A DNA stretch of 64,000 nt from Pseudacidovorax sp. RU35E (lineage in GTDB: Bacteria > Pseudomonadota > Gammaproteobacteria > Burkholderiales > Burkholderiaceae_C). Each line of letters starts with the position of its first letter. Position 1 is the stretch's first letter. Location: NCBI RefSeq assembly GCF_900156165.1, contig NZ_FTMY01000007.1:62001-126000 (forward strand), given 5' to 3'. Made by a program: the position numbers and the translations under genes. Below the pieces are notes generated by a model. The model saw only the letters and a list, made by a program, of their open reading frames with translations, had not been told where the DNA came from and made no database searches. Below, in pieces: positions 37,061-45,701 of the stretch.

Positions 37061-39587
37061 GATCGCCACCCCCGTCGACTCGAAGACGTGCACGGCCTGC
37101 AAGACGGCCAAGCCGGTCGACGAGTTCAGCAAGAACGCCAGCAACGCCGATGGCCTGCAGCGGCACTGCAAGGCCTGCATGCAGCTCATGAAGGCCAAGT
37201 CCACTCCGCGCACCGCCGCGGCCGCAGACGCCGGCGCACCGGCTGAGCTGCCAGTCGATCAAATCGTGCCCAGCCTCACCAACCGGCACATCGACGAGAC
37301 CGAGCCCGAGATGCTGGAGCTGGTCTCCAGCGTGCGCCGGCTGGGCGTGCTGGAGCCGATCATCGTGCGCGTGCTGCCGGCCAACCGGCTGGACGAGACG
37401 GCCCGCAGGGACGCTGGCCGGCCCCGCCCGGGCTGGGAGATCGTCGCCGGCGAGCGCCGCTGGCGTGCTGCCCGCCTCGCCGAGCTGAAGACCATCCCGG
37501 CTATGGTGCGCGTGCTCGACGACACCGAGGTGCTGGAGATCCAGATCGTCGAGAACCTGCAGCGCAAGGGCCTCAGCGAGCTGGAGGAGGCCGAGGCCTA
37601 CCACCGCCTGGTCGAGCAGGCGCACGTGCCCAAGGAAGAGATCGGCGAGCGCGTGGACCGCTCGCGCAGCTACGTGTACCAGCGCCTCAAGCTGCTGGAC
37701 CTGAACCCCGCCGGACGCGAGGCGCTGCGCAAAGGCAAGCTGGACTTCAGCAAGGCCCTCATCGTGGCGCGCATCCCGAACGACAAGCTGCAGATCAAAG
37801 CGCTGGGCCAGGCCACGGGGGAAGAGCGGTACGGCTCGCCCATGAGCAAGGTCGAGCTGCAGCAGTGGGTGCAGACGAATGTGATGCTGTCGCTCAAGCG
37901 CACGAAGTTCGACATCAAGGACGCTACGCTCAACGCCGGCGCCGGCGCTTGCATGTCCTGCCCCAAGCGCACCGGCGCGCAGCCCGACGTGTTCGCCGAC
38001 GTCGACAGCCCGGATCTGTGCATCGACACGACGTGCTATCGGGCCAAGGAGAAGGACCACGATGACCGGCGGTTCGAGGAGGCACAGCGCGAGGGCAAAA
38101 AGGTCATCGAGGCGGCCAAGGCTGAGAAGCTGGCCGGAGCCGGCTCCTACGGCGGGAAGTGGCTGGCAGGCCACTACGACCTCGACGCCCATCCTGACTA
38201 CCAGCTTGACGTCGACGGCACCACCTTGCGCCGAGCGCTGGGCAAGCACTGCCCGCCGCCCGTGCTGGTCAAGCATCCGACGACGGGCGCCGTGCACGAA
38301 GTGCTGACCGTCGACAAGGTGAAGAGCCTGATTGCAGAGCACGGCCTGACACGGACGGCGAAGCGCGCGGCCAAGACTGAGGCCGATGCGGCAGAAGTGA
38401 AGAAGGTCGAGCGCCGCAAGCCCATCGATGAGCGCCCCGAGTATGAAGAGCGGTGGCGGCGGCAGGTGCTGGCCGCGGCCGATGCCAAGCTCAAGACGAT
38501 GGACGCGATCCCCGCTGAGCTGCTGCGCGCGTTTCTGCTCGACAAACTCAGTGGCTACAACGAATCGTCGTTCGGGCCCGCGCTGGATTTGGGCGACGAG
38601 TTCGATGAAGACCAGGCCACCGAGCGCCTGCGCATGGCCCCCGAGGCCGAGCTGCCGACCATCTTCCTGCGCTGGATGCTTTGGGACGCCGAGGACGGCT
38701 ACGACGCATGGGACGAGGACGCCCAAGCCCAGCAAGGCCCACGCACGCCGCTCTTCGAGCTGATCCACATGGCCGGCGTCGACCTCGCCGCAGTACAGGC
38801 CGACGTGCATCGCGAGATGGAAAGCGAGGACCGCGCCGCCGACATGGAAGCGGCCGAGGCCAAGAAAGCCGAGAAGGCCGCGGCCAAGGCCCAAAAGGCA
38901 TCCGCCGCAACCGCCCCGCCTGCGGCGCCCGCCGCTTCCGCGAGGGGCAAGGCCCGTGCTGGAAAGACCCGTGAATCCGAGGCCCGTGCCGGCATCGCCG
39001 ATGCGCTGCGCGCTGCGGAAGGGAGTCATAACCAGGCGCCTGACGGCGCAGGGCTGGAGGGCGCTGCGGCAGCTGCCGCATCGCATGGCCAGGCGGCCGC
39101 GGCCGCGGCAGAAGAGGAAGGCGCGGCACTCGCCGCGCCGGACGCCGCGCACCCCACATTGAAGCTGACGCAGGCGTGGCCCTTCCCGACCACAGAGAAG
39201 GTCCTATCGCCACGCGTCTTTCAAATCGGCGACCTGGTGCGCGTGCGCGACATAGACGTACTGCGTCGCAATGTCCGTGGAAGGGTCGGCCGAATCACGG
39301 GCACCACCAACGATGGCCGCGTGCAACTTGTGTATGGGCCGCGGTCGAGCGACACGGTCATGATCTTGGTCGAACACATCGACCCCTACTTGGCCGACGT
39401 CCTGCCGGGCAGCCAGGTGCGCGTGCTGCGCACTGGCCTGACGATGCAGCGCGCGGCATTCGAGTGGCGCACCGGTGAGGCAATGCGCCTGCAGGCTGAC
39501 GGCTGGGTCATCGCCTTCCCGGCCGATGGCAAGCACGAGGCCTGCGAGTCCACCTTCGGCGCCGAAGAGCTGGAGGTGCTGCCGTGA
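37053..39587 (+). CDS. ParB-like protein with N-terminal zinc-finger motif
   Basis: 844 residues from ATG 37053. Cys pairs CTACKTAK and HCKACM (residues about 11-38) suggest a small zinc ribbon. The ParB/Srx-like domain follows: VDQIVPSLTNRHIDETEPEM, GWEIVAGERRWRAARLAELK, then the HTH part ERVDRSRSYVYQRLKLLDLN. The middle has Cys motifs (CMSCPKR, CIDTTCYRAKE) seen in long phage/plasmid ParB-like proteins. The C-terminal 250 residues are Ala/Lys-rich, then a beta-rich KOW-like end. Without a ParA partner it is more likely a DNA-binding replication or regulatory factor or nuclease than a partition protein. Confidence 0.75.
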   Translation: MAEIATPVDSKTCTACKTAKPVDEFSKNASNADGLQRHCKACMQLMKAKSTPRTAAAADAGAPAELPVDQIVPSLTNRHIDETEPEMLELVSSVRRLGVLEPIIVRVLPANRLDETARRDAGRPRPGWEIVAGERRWRAARLAELKTIPAMVRVLDDTEVLEIQIVENLQRKGLSELEEAEAYHRLVEQAHVPKEEIGERVDRSRSYVYQRLKLLDLNPAGREALRKGKLDFSKALIVARIPNDKLQIKALGQATGEERYGSPMSKVELQQWVQTNVMLSLKRTKFDIKDATLNAGAGACMSCPKRTGAQPDVFADVDSPDLCIDTTCYRAKEKDHDDRRFEEAQREGKKVIEAAKAEKLAGAGSYGGKWLAGHYDLDAHPDYQLDVDGTTLRRALGKHCPPPVLVKHPTTGAVHEVLTVDKVKSLIAEHGLTRTAKRAAKTEADAAEVKKVERRKPIDERPEYEERWRRQVLAAADAKLKTMDAIPAELLRAFLLDKLSGYNESSFGPALDLGDEFDEDQATERLRMAPEAELPTIFLRWMLWDAEDGYDAWDEDAQAQQGPRTPLFELIHMAGVDLAAVQADVHREMESEDRAADMEAAEAKKAEKAAAKAQKASAATAPPAAPAASARGKARAGKTRESEARAGIADALRAAEGSHNQAPDGAGLEGAAAAAASHGQAAAAAAEEEGAALAAPDAAHPTLKLTQAWPFPTTEKVLSPRVFQIGDLVRVRDIDVLRRNVRGRVGRITGTTNDGRVQLVYGPRSSDTVMILVEHIDPYLADVLPGSQVRVLRTGLTMQRAAFEWRTGEAMRLQADGWVIAFPADGKHEACESTFGAEELEVLP

Positions 39588-39727
39588 GCCCCGAGACCTT
39601 CCTCGCCCTGGTAACGCTCGGCAGCGCGGCCTTCATCTTCTCGGCCGGCTTCGTCGCCGGACGCGCCTGGACCGCGTGGCGCGTCAGCCGCCAGGTTCCG
39701 CGCATATCGGAAGGCGGTTTAGCTTGA
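39584..39727 (+). CDS. Microprotein with one TM segment
   Basis: 47 residues from GTG 39584, overlapping the ParB-like stop (GTGA). TFLALVTLGSAAFIFSAGFV is a clear TM helix, followed by a basic tail (RAWTAWRVSRQ). Its stop overlaps the next TTG start. Coupling on both sides supports translation. Function unknown. Confidence 0.5.
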   Translation: MSPETFLALVTLGSAAFIFSAGFVAGRAWTAWRVSRQVPRISEGGLA

Positions 39728-39915
39728 ACACGCCTCTTTCACCGACCCGGCGCGGTGTTCCGCTCTACGGGTTCTTCGCTCGCCCGAGGGGCCTACTGCT
39801 CAAAGTCCACGCAGAGCCGTGCATCTACGCCTCTGGCTACATCCAATCACTGCGCCCGCGCTGGCCGGGCCCGACTGCCGCCATTCGATGGAACGGCCGA
39901 GGAGGTCAACAATGA
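39724..39915 (+). CDS. Small basic early protein
   Basis: 63 residues from TTG 39724 (TTGA overlap with the previous stop). Sequence LSPTRRGVPLYGFFARPRGL and the C-terminal WPGPTAAIRWNGRGGQQ; basic, no membrane segment. Its stop overlaps ATG 39912. The chain of 4-bp overlaps from 37053 to 40400 supports it. No family recognised. Confidence 0.45.
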   Translation: MNTPLSPTRRGVPLYGFFARPRGLLLKVHAEPCIYASGYIQSLRPRWPGPTAAIRWNGRGGQQ

Positions 39916-40400
39916 CCCATGGCCGCAAGCCCCGCCGGCCGCGGCGGATCTCGCTCGACCCGGTGCGCTTGGCGCGCAACGGCGCCACGCGGCTGACGCC
40001 GCCCGAGATCGCCAGCGCAATCGACCCGCTGCGCGCGGCCGCGCGCGCACTCGCCCGTGGCGTAGCCACGGAAATGGACTGGTTTACCGCGGCCAGCGCC
40101 ATGAACGTGGCCCAGGGCATCGAACACCAGGGCGTGGTGCGCGGCCTCAGCGAGCACGTGCACGGCGCCGAAGTGGCCCTGCGCGAGATCCAGCGGCGCG
40201 CCATGGTCAGCGGCGCCTGGCTGCCGCCCGAGTTGCACGTCGACGAGATCGAGCGCATCGACACGGCCGTCGACTTGCACGAGTTCCAGCTGCAGCAGCT
40301 GAGCTACAGCGAGTTCCGCCAAGTTGCGGTGCGCGTCGAAGCCGAGATTCGCTGCACCGGCGGCCGCGTGATGCAGGGACTTGCAGGAGCGGTGACATGA
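39912..40400 (+). CDS. Hypothetical early phage protein
   Basis: 162 residues from ATG 39912 (MTHGRKPRRPRRISLDP). Basic N-terminus, then long helices (AAARALARGVATEMDWFTAA, GVVRGLSEHVHGAEVALREI, VDLHEFQLQQLSYSEFRQVA). No motif recognised. Overlaps the excisionase-like gene by 4 bp. Confidence 0.55.
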   Translation: MTHGRKPRRPRRISLDPVRLARNGATRLTPPEIASAIDPLRAAARALARGVATEMDWFTAASAMNVAQGIEHQGVVRGLSEHVHGAEVALREIQRRAMVSGAWLPPELHVDEIERIDTAVDLHEFQLQQLSYSEFRQVAVRVEAEIRCTGGRVMQGLAGAVT

Positions 40401-40639
40401 CCGTGCCGCGCTTCTATCTCAGCAAGGAAGAGCTGCCGGAAGCGACCGCGCTTTCGCGCAGCACCATCGAAGAAGAGATCCGCCAGGGTCGATTCCCCAA
40501 ACCGCGGCTCTTGAGCAAGCAGCGCGTCGGCTATCTGCTTCGAGAGGTGATGGAGTGGGCGGAAAGTAGACCAGTCGCGGATCTGCCGCCTCCTTCCAAC
40601 ACTTGCCGAAGAAAAGTTAACCAGGATCGCGAAAACTGA
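40397..40639 (+). CDS. AlpA-like excisionase / regulator
   Basis: 80 residues from ATG 40397. RFYLSKEELPEATALSRSTI, EEIRQGRFPKPRLLSKQRVG and YLLREVMEWAESRP form the MerR-like winged HTH of the AlpA family, which act as excisionases or integrase regulators. Last gene of the rightward early operon and close to the integrase, as expected for a recombination directionality factor. Its last 23 bp overlap the convergent DUF5677-like gene. Confidence 0.75.
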   Translation: MTVPRFYLSKEELPEATALSRSTIEEEIRQGRFPKPRLLSKQRVGYLLREVMEWAESRPVADLPPPSNTCRRKVNQDREN

Positions 40640-41558
40640 AATTAATTGAAGGTATTGAGAGCATTGCCGGCCGCCAATCAGTCGTGTACTGTTTTCTGAA
40701 CGCGGCGATCTCTCCAGACCTGTATTCTTTCAGTATTGCAAAATAACTATCGAACGCGACCGAAGTGAAATATATAAACAACTCATTAAAGCTCTTAATA
40801 TTTCTTATTGGCGTCAATCGCACGCGCGTCGCTTCAACAATGACGGCAGTGCTCATGTCCCTTGCGTGGACCAGCTTTGACGCCTTCCCATAGAAAAACG
40901 AGTATTTTTCACGCTTGTTTATTCTTTTCGCGATTGCCGCGATAGAGGGCGCACCCGCGACTTTAAACCAATCGGTCTCAACCCCTCGCTTATCTTTGGC
41001 TTGTTGGAATTTGATATTTATCGGAGCGTATTTTTCTGAAGCAAGATGCTGATCAAGCATTGCAATGGCTTCGGATGCCTGCTGTTCAAGCTGCGCGTCA
41101 GTGACCACGGGCCCCTCATCGACCCAAGAGGCAAACGCCCTTCTGTATTCTTGAGCTTCCTCTGTAGAAGGAATAACTCGTTCCGCCCAGATCCGCTGCT
41201 CTCTCCATTGCGCAACCTGATATGCCGACGCGATTTCGTCCGTAGTATCAGCAATCATCCATTCGAGATAAAGGGAGGCTTCAAAAGCGGCTCGAAGCGG
41301 AACGAACGCCGCATCGCAGCAGCAGCGCGAAATAAGCACATGCGCTGCGTCTAGCATCATTACAACCTGCTTCAGCAACGTACCGCAAATGAGAATGTGT
41401 TTATCCGTAGCGGGACACGAAGCTAACGCTCTTGGCACTAGATTCGATCCATAATTGACCAGCTGCTCCAGCATATCGACCTGAGCAGAGTAGTAAGCTT
41501 TGACATCGGCCTCCGCTAAATCTCTGTCTAAGAATGTCGCGTGTGGATTTTCTGGCAT
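40617..41558 (-). CDS. DUF5677-like accessory protein
   Basis: 313 residues, mostly helical: AEADVKAYYSAQVDMLEQLV, MLDAAHVLISRCCCDAAFVP, LRAAFEASLYLEWMIADTTD, YSFFYGKASKLVHARDMSTA. The 'RaxfEaxlyl' motif followed far downstream by a 'SKLVHA'-type His motif resembles DUF5677 and related AbiV/HEPN-like helical proteins. The gene is visibly AT-richer than its neighbours and lies between excisionase and integrase, a usual place for cargo. No signal or TM segment. An anti-phage role is possible but inferred from family resemblance and position only. Confidence 0.6.
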   Translation of the reverse strand: MPENPHATFLDRDLAEADVKAYYSAQVDMLEQLVNYGSNLVPRALASCPATDKHILICGTLLKQVVMMLDAAHVLISRCCCDAAFVPLRAAFEASLYLEWMIADTTDEIASAYQVAQWREQRIWAERVIPSTEEAQEYRRAFASWVDEGPVVTDAQLEQQASEAIAMLDQHLASEKYAPINIKFQQAKDKRGVETDWFKVAGAPSIAAIAKRINKREKYSFFYGKASKLVHARDMSTAVIVEATRVRLTPIRNIKSFNELFIYFTSVAFDSYFAILKEYRSGEIAAFRKQYTTDWRPAMLSIPSINFSFRDPG

Positions 41559-41570
41559 AACTCCGATACC

Positions 41571-42836
41571 CTATTGCTGTGCGAGCTCCTCAAGTCTAGC
41601 GGACCATTTCTCCAACCAAATGCGGCGTTCGACGTCATAAGAGTGGCGGTTGTAAACACCTTGGATGCCGGGCGGGAGATGGCCCAGTACAGCCTCCGCC
41701 ACCGCATCAGGGCAGCCCATCGCCGCCAACTGGGTACGAACGGTGCGGCGTAAATCGTGGGGCGCCCAGTGCTCCACCGGCAAACGCGGCCGCAGGACGT
41801 CCGGCCGCGTCTTCGAGTAAGGCATGTGGTACCAGACCGCCACGCCCATCACCTTCTGGTCGACCGGCCCTTCCGCCGGCGGCCGTTTCGGAAACAGGTA
41901 ACCGCTCGGCGTGTTGGCCAGCCGCCGGCGGACGACTGCCTCGGCCCGGCCAACCAGCGGTACGCGTAGATCTGTGGCGTGCTCGATGCGGCTGGTCTTT
42001 GTCTTGGCCTTAGGCACCGTCCACCATAGGCCGTCGTTTTCCTCGGAGATCTCCCTGGCCTCCATGGCCACGATCTCGGCGCCTCGCGCACCGGTCCACA
42101 GGTAGAGCGTTAGGCCGTCGTCGATCAGGCTGGTGAAGTTGGGCAGCCAGCGCAGTAGCAGGCCGAGCTCGACGTCGCTGAGCACCCGCTTGGCAGTGAT
42201 GCGCTCCCCCTGTACCAGCTTGCCTTTGCTGCGCAGGCGGCCGCGCATGATGAGACGCCACCAGTTGGGCGTTTCCTCGGGCAGTCTGCCGGCGTCGAGC
42301 GCGTAGTCCCATGCCGCGCCCAGTTCTTGCCGAATCTGGCCGGCGAGCACCGGCGTCTTGGCCAAGCCCTCAAGCAGGCTGAATGCGTCGGCTCGCTTGA
42401 GCGTGGCGGCCTGGTGGTCGTCGATTGCGCCTAGGTAGCCTTCGAGCAGGCGCCGGACCTCTGCACGCCCTTTCGGCTTGCGGTGGACGTCAATGTGGCC
42501 ACCCAAGTAGTCCTGCACCAACTGCCGCACTGGATAGCCAGCAGCGCGGCGCTTTGGCGCGGCCGCGGCCGCCCTCGCGGCCTTCTTGGCGTCGACGGGA
42601 TCGACTCCCCCTTTGCGGCCGGCTCGCAGGTCTTCCCAGAGCGCCTGGGCCTTGGCCAGCGTCATCGCCGGCCACTGGCCGATGGTCAGTTGCCGCATCC
42701 GGCCATCGGCAGCCTTGTAGCGGTACACCCAGGACCGCCGCGAGGTGCTGGCCGCCAGGCGCAGGCCTGGAGACTCGGGCACGATAATCGTCTGGCCAGG
42801 CTGCAGCAGCTTTGCCTCGCGCGCATCGAACGGCAT
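41571..42836 (-). CDS. int: Tyrosine-type site-specific integrase (DUF4102/P4 type)
   Basis: 421 residues. N-terminal DUF4102 arm-binding domain (PGLRLAASTSRRSWVYRYKA, then MRQLTIGQWPAMTLAKAQAL), a core-binding region at about 95-200, and a catalytic domain with LYLWTGARGAEIVAMEAREI (Arg), HDLRRTVRTQLAAM (His, Arg) and GHLPPGIQGVYNRHSYDVER (His, Tyr). It recombines attP with attB. The start faces attR, and arm-like repeats lie in the 80 bp beyond it. Here the target is the start of mutS rather than a tRNA gene, the more usual target of this type. Confidence 0.95.
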   Translation of the reverse strand: MPFDAREAKLLQPGQTIIVPESPGLRLAASTSRRSWVYRYKAADGRMRQLTIGQWPAMTLAKAQALWEDLRAGRKGGVDPVDAKKAARAAAAAPKRRAAGYPVRQLVQDYLGGHIDVHRKPKGRAEVRRLLEGYLGAIDDHQAATLKRADAFSLLEGLAKTPVLAGQIRQELGAAWDYALDAGRLPEETPNWWRLIMRGRLRSKGKLVQGERITAKRVLSDVELGLLLRWLPNFTSLIDDGLTLYLWTGARGAEIVAMEAREISEENDGLWWTVPKAKTKTSRIEHATDLRVPLVGRAEAVVRRRLANTPSGYLFPKRPPAEGPVDQKVMGVAVWYHMPYSKTRPDVLRPRLPVEHWAPHDLRRTVRTQLAAMGCPDAVAEAVLGHLPPGIQGVYNRHSYDVERRIWLEKWSARLEELAQQ

Positions 42837-42845
42837 GGGAAATCC

Positions 42846-42919
42846 TTGGCGTAGATTTCCCGGAGGCTCGCCGCACCACCTGGTGTAGCTTTTGAAAAAC
42901 CAGGGCTAAAACCTACGCC
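42846..42919. repeat. Putative integrase arm-type sites, right end
   Basis: TTGGCGTAGAT (42846-42856) and TGGTGTAGCTT (42881-42891) are, on the minus strand, ATCTACGCCAA and AAGCTACACCA; ACCTACGCC (42911-42919) is on the plus strand. With the left-end copies this gives five related sites of form (A/G)NCTACGCCA. Confidence 0.5.
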
Positions 42920-42990
42920 GTTTGCCCAAGTGTAGTGAAGCGCGGATGAGTGCGGTTAGCGTGAGTCGGCGACATCGAACCCGGACCTTT

Positions 42991-45666
42991 GTGAATACCG
43001 ACAAGCACTTGCAAGAAAAAAGCCCGCAAGATCAAGCATCTACGACACCGGACTTTTTGCATCACACGCCCATGATGGCGCAGTACCTGCGCCTCAAGGC
43101 CGACCATCCCGAGACACTGCTCTTCTACCGAATGGGCGACTTCTACGAGCTGTTCTACGCCGATGCCGAGAAGGCCGCGCGACTGCTCGACATCACGCTC
43201 ACCACACGCGGCCAGTCGGCGGGCTCGCCGGTGGTCATGGCCGGCGTGCCCTTCCACTCGGTCGACACCTACCTCGCGCGCCTCATCAAGCTGGGTGAGT
43301 CGGTCGCGATCTGCGAACAGGTGGGCGAGGTCGGCGCCGCCAAGGGGCCGGTCGAGCGCAAGGTGGTGCGCGTGGTCACACCCGGCACGCTCACAGACGC
43401 CGAACTGCTGGCCGACAAGAGCGATGCCATCCTGATGGCGGTGCATGCCGGCCCTCGCAACGCCTGCGGCCTGGCCTGGCTCAGCGTCACCGGCGCCGAG
43501 GTGCACCTGGCCGAATGCGAAGCCGATGCGCTCGAAGGCTGGCTGCAGCGGGTGGGCCCGAGCGAGTTGCTCTACAGCGCCGAGGTCACGCCCGCCTTCG
43601 AGCAGCGCCTGAAGCTGCAGCGCGAGCCGGGCGGCTTCACGCTGTCGGTGCGGCCGGCCTGGCAGTTCGACCCCGGCCTGGGCGAGCGCAAGCTGCGCGA
43701 GCAATTGGGCGCTGCCAGCTTGGCGGCCTGGGGCGCCGACTCGCTGGGCCAGGCCCATGCCGCCGCCGCCGCACTGCTGGGCTATGCCGAACACACGCAG
43801 GGCCGCACGTTGTCGCACCTGCAGCGTCTGGCCGTCGAGCGCGATGGCGAGCTGATCGAGCTGCCCGCCACCACGCGGCGCAACCTCGAATTGGTGCAGA
43901 CGCTTCGCGGCGAGGAATCGCCCACCCTCTTCTCGCTGCTGGACAGCTGCATGACCGGCATGGGCAGCCGCATGCTCAAGCGCTGGCTGCTGGCGCCGCG
44001 CCGCGACCGGGCCGAGGCCCAGGCCCGACTGGGCGCCGTCGGCGCCCTTCGCGCGCCGGCGCCCGGTGAGACCGCCGCGCCCTGGAAGCTGCTGCGCGAA
44101 CAACTCAAGAACACCAGCGACGTGGAGCGCATCGCCGCGCGCGTCGCGCTGCGCCAGGTGCGGCCACGCGAGCTGGTCGCGCTGCAACTGGCGCTCACCA
44201 AGTGCGAGCGCCTGGGGCCGCTGCTGCCGAAGGGCGCGCCGCTGCTGGGCTACTTCGCCGAAGAGCTGGTGCCGCCACCGGGCTGCGCTGAGCTGCTGGC
44301 GCGTGCCATCCAGCCGGAACCCGCCGCGCTGATCCGCGAAGGCGGCGTGATCGCCACCGGCTTCGACGCCGAGCTGGACGAGCTGCGCGCCATCGGCGAG
44401 AACTGCGACGGCTTCCTGCTGGAGCTGGAGACGCGCGAGCGCGCCCTGACCGGCATCGCCAACCTGCGAGTGCAGTTCAACCGCGTGCATGGCTTCTACA
44501 TCGAGATCACGCAGAGCGCCCTGTCGCGCGTGCCCGAGCACTACCGCCGCCGCCAGACGCTGAAGAACGCCGAGCGCTTCATCACGCCCGAACTCAAGGC
44601 CTTCGAGGACAAGGCCCTGTCGGCGCAAGACCGCGCCCTGGCGCGCGAGAAGTGGCTCTACGAGCAGCTGCTCGATCAGATGCAGCCACATGTGCCGGCC
44701 CTCACGCGTGTGGCCGCCGCGCTGGCCTCGCTCGACGCCCTCGCGGCCCTGGCCGAGCGGGCGCACATGCTGAACTGGAACGCGCCCAGCTTCGTGGCCC
44801 ATCCCTGCATCGAGATCGAGCAGGGCCGCCATCCCGTGGTGGAGGCACGCCTGGCCGAAAAATCCAGCGGCGCGTTCATCGCCAACGACACGCGCCTGGG
44901 GCCCAGCCAGCGCATGCAGGTCATCACCGGCCCGAACATGGGCGGTAAGTCGACCTACATGCGGCAGGTGGCGATCATCGTGCTGCTGGCCTCCATCGGC
45001 TCCTGCGTGCCGGCCGCGAGCTGCCGGCTCGGGCCCATCGACGCCATCCACACCCGCATCGGCGCGGCCGACGACCTGGCCAATGCCCAGTCCACCTTCA
45101 TGCTGGAGATGACCGAGGCTGCGCAGATCCTGCACAGCGCCACGCCGCATTCGCTGGTGCTCATGGACGAGATCGGCCGCGGCACCAGCACCTTCGACGG
45201 CCTGGCGCTGGCGGCGGGCATCGCGGCGCATCTGCACGACAAGGCCAAGTCCTTCACCCTCTTCGCCACGCACTATTTCGAGCTGACGGAGTTTCCGGCC
45301 ACGCACCGCGCCGCGCTCAACATGCACGTGAGCGCGACCGAGAGCGGCCGCGACATCGTCTTCCTGCACGAGATGCAGCCCGGCCCCGCCAGCCGCAGTT
45401 ACGGCATCCAGGTGGCGCGGCTGGCCGGCATGCCGGCGGCGGTGCTTCACCATGCCCGCGGCGCGCTGGAAGCCCTGGAGTCGCAGCAGACGCAGGCGCA
45501 GGCCCAGGTGGACCTGTTCGCGCCGCCGCCCGCAGCCCAGACGCCGCAGGAGAGCCCCGTAGAATCCGCGCTGGCCACGCTCGACCCCGATGCGATGAGC
45601 CCCCGGGAGGCGCTCGAAGCGCTCTACACACTCAAAAAGCTGCACCAACGCGAGCGTCGGGACTGA
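42991..45666 (+). CDS. mutS: DNA mismatch repair protein MutS with phage-supplied N-terminus
   Basis: 891 residues from GTG 42991, the codon that aligns with the native CTG 643; the open frame reaches back to TTG 42922 and ATG 42946, so the exact start is unproven. Domain I has [20 protein letters not shown] with the F-x-E mismatch-reading motif; the ATPase has [15 protein letters not shown] (Walker A) and [14 protein letters not shown] (Walker B), and the C-terminus a clamp-dimer tail. MutS binds mismatches and recruits MutL. Codons before 43072 come from the phage ([20 protein letters not shown]), are AT-richer and carry whatever promoter the phage provides. The stranded native start is at 643-732. 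Confidence 0.95.
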   Translation: MNTDKHLQEKSPQDQASTTPDFLHHTPMMAQYLRLKADHPETLLFYRMGDFYELFYADAEKAARLLDITLTTRGQSAGSPVVMAGVPFHSVDTYLARLIKLGESVAICEQVGEVGAAKGPVERKVVRVVTPGTLTDAELLADKSDAILMAVHAGPRNACGLAWLSVTGAEVHLAECEADALEGWLQRVGPSELLYSAEVTPAFEQRLKLQREPGGFTLSVRPAWQFDPGLGERKLREQLGAASLAAWGADSLGQAHAAAAALLGYAEHTQGRTLSHLQRLAVERDGELIELPATTRRNLELVQTLRGEESPTLFSLLDSCMTGMGSRMLKRWLLAPRRDRAEAQARLGAVGALRAPAPGETAAPWKLLREQLKNTSDVERIAARVALRQVRPRELVALQLALTKCERLGPLLPKGAPLLGYFAEELVPPPGCAELLARAIQPEPAALIREGGVIATGFDAELDELRAIGENCDGFLLELETRERALTGIANLRVQFNRVHGFYIEITQSALSRVPEHYRRRQTLKNAERFITPELKAFEDKALSAQDRALAREKWLYEQLLDQMQPHVPALTRVAAALASLDALAALAERAHMLNWNAPSFVAHPCIEIEQGRHPVVEARLAEKSSGAFIANDTRLGPSQRMQVITGPNMGGKSTYMRQVAIIVLLASIGSCVPAASCRLGPIDAIHTRIGAADDLANAQSTFMLEMTEAAQILHSATPHSLVLMDEIGRGTSTFDGLALAAGIAAHLHDKAKSFTLFATHYFELTEFPATHRAALNMHVSATESGRDIVFLHEMQPGPASRSYGIQVARLAGMPAAVLHHARGALEALESQQTQAQAQVDLFAPPPAAQTPQESPVESALATLDPDAMSPREALEALYTLKKLHQRERRD
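43072..43080 (+). other. attR core (ATGATGGCG)
   Basis: Identical to 724-732. Upstream is phage-derived mutS-like sequence, downstream native mutS (CAGTACCTGCGC). The core encodes M-M-A of the conserved HTPMMAQYL. Confidence 0.8.
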
Positions 45667-45701
45667 AGCCTCCGCGGCCCGCCCGCCGACCGCGCATCAT
45701 C

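Larger units (their letters stand above)
733..43071. mobile_element. Complete siphovirus-type prophage integrated in mutS
   Basis: Between the two att cores lie an integrase, an AlpA-like excisionase, a cI/cro switch, replication genes, a full head-tail-lysis module and accessory genes in lambda-like order. Head genes are HK97-like (ClpP-type protease, capsid with long N-terminal part). Tail genes include a long tape measure and a TipJ-like tip, hence Siphoviridae-type morphology. No broken structural gene was seen, so it may be inducible. The boundaries come from the duplicated ATGATGGCG core plus the mutS homology on both outer sides. Confidence 0.9.

Noticed and set aside
772-42919. ACCTACGCC shared by both ends as the att core
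   Set aside because: The 9-bp match is shorter-range evidence than the mutS homology; it fits better as an integrase arm site, and the core is set by ATGATGGCG.
42922-42990. TTG 42922 or ATG 42946 as the mutS start
   Set aside because: In frame, but the extra residues (SRRHRTRTF) are unlike MutS, and codon alignment with the native 5' remnant points to GTG 42991. Not excluded experimentally.
42913-45648. 911-aa minus-strand open frame opposite mutS
   Set aside because: Shadow of mutS caused by high third-position GC; no recognisable domain.
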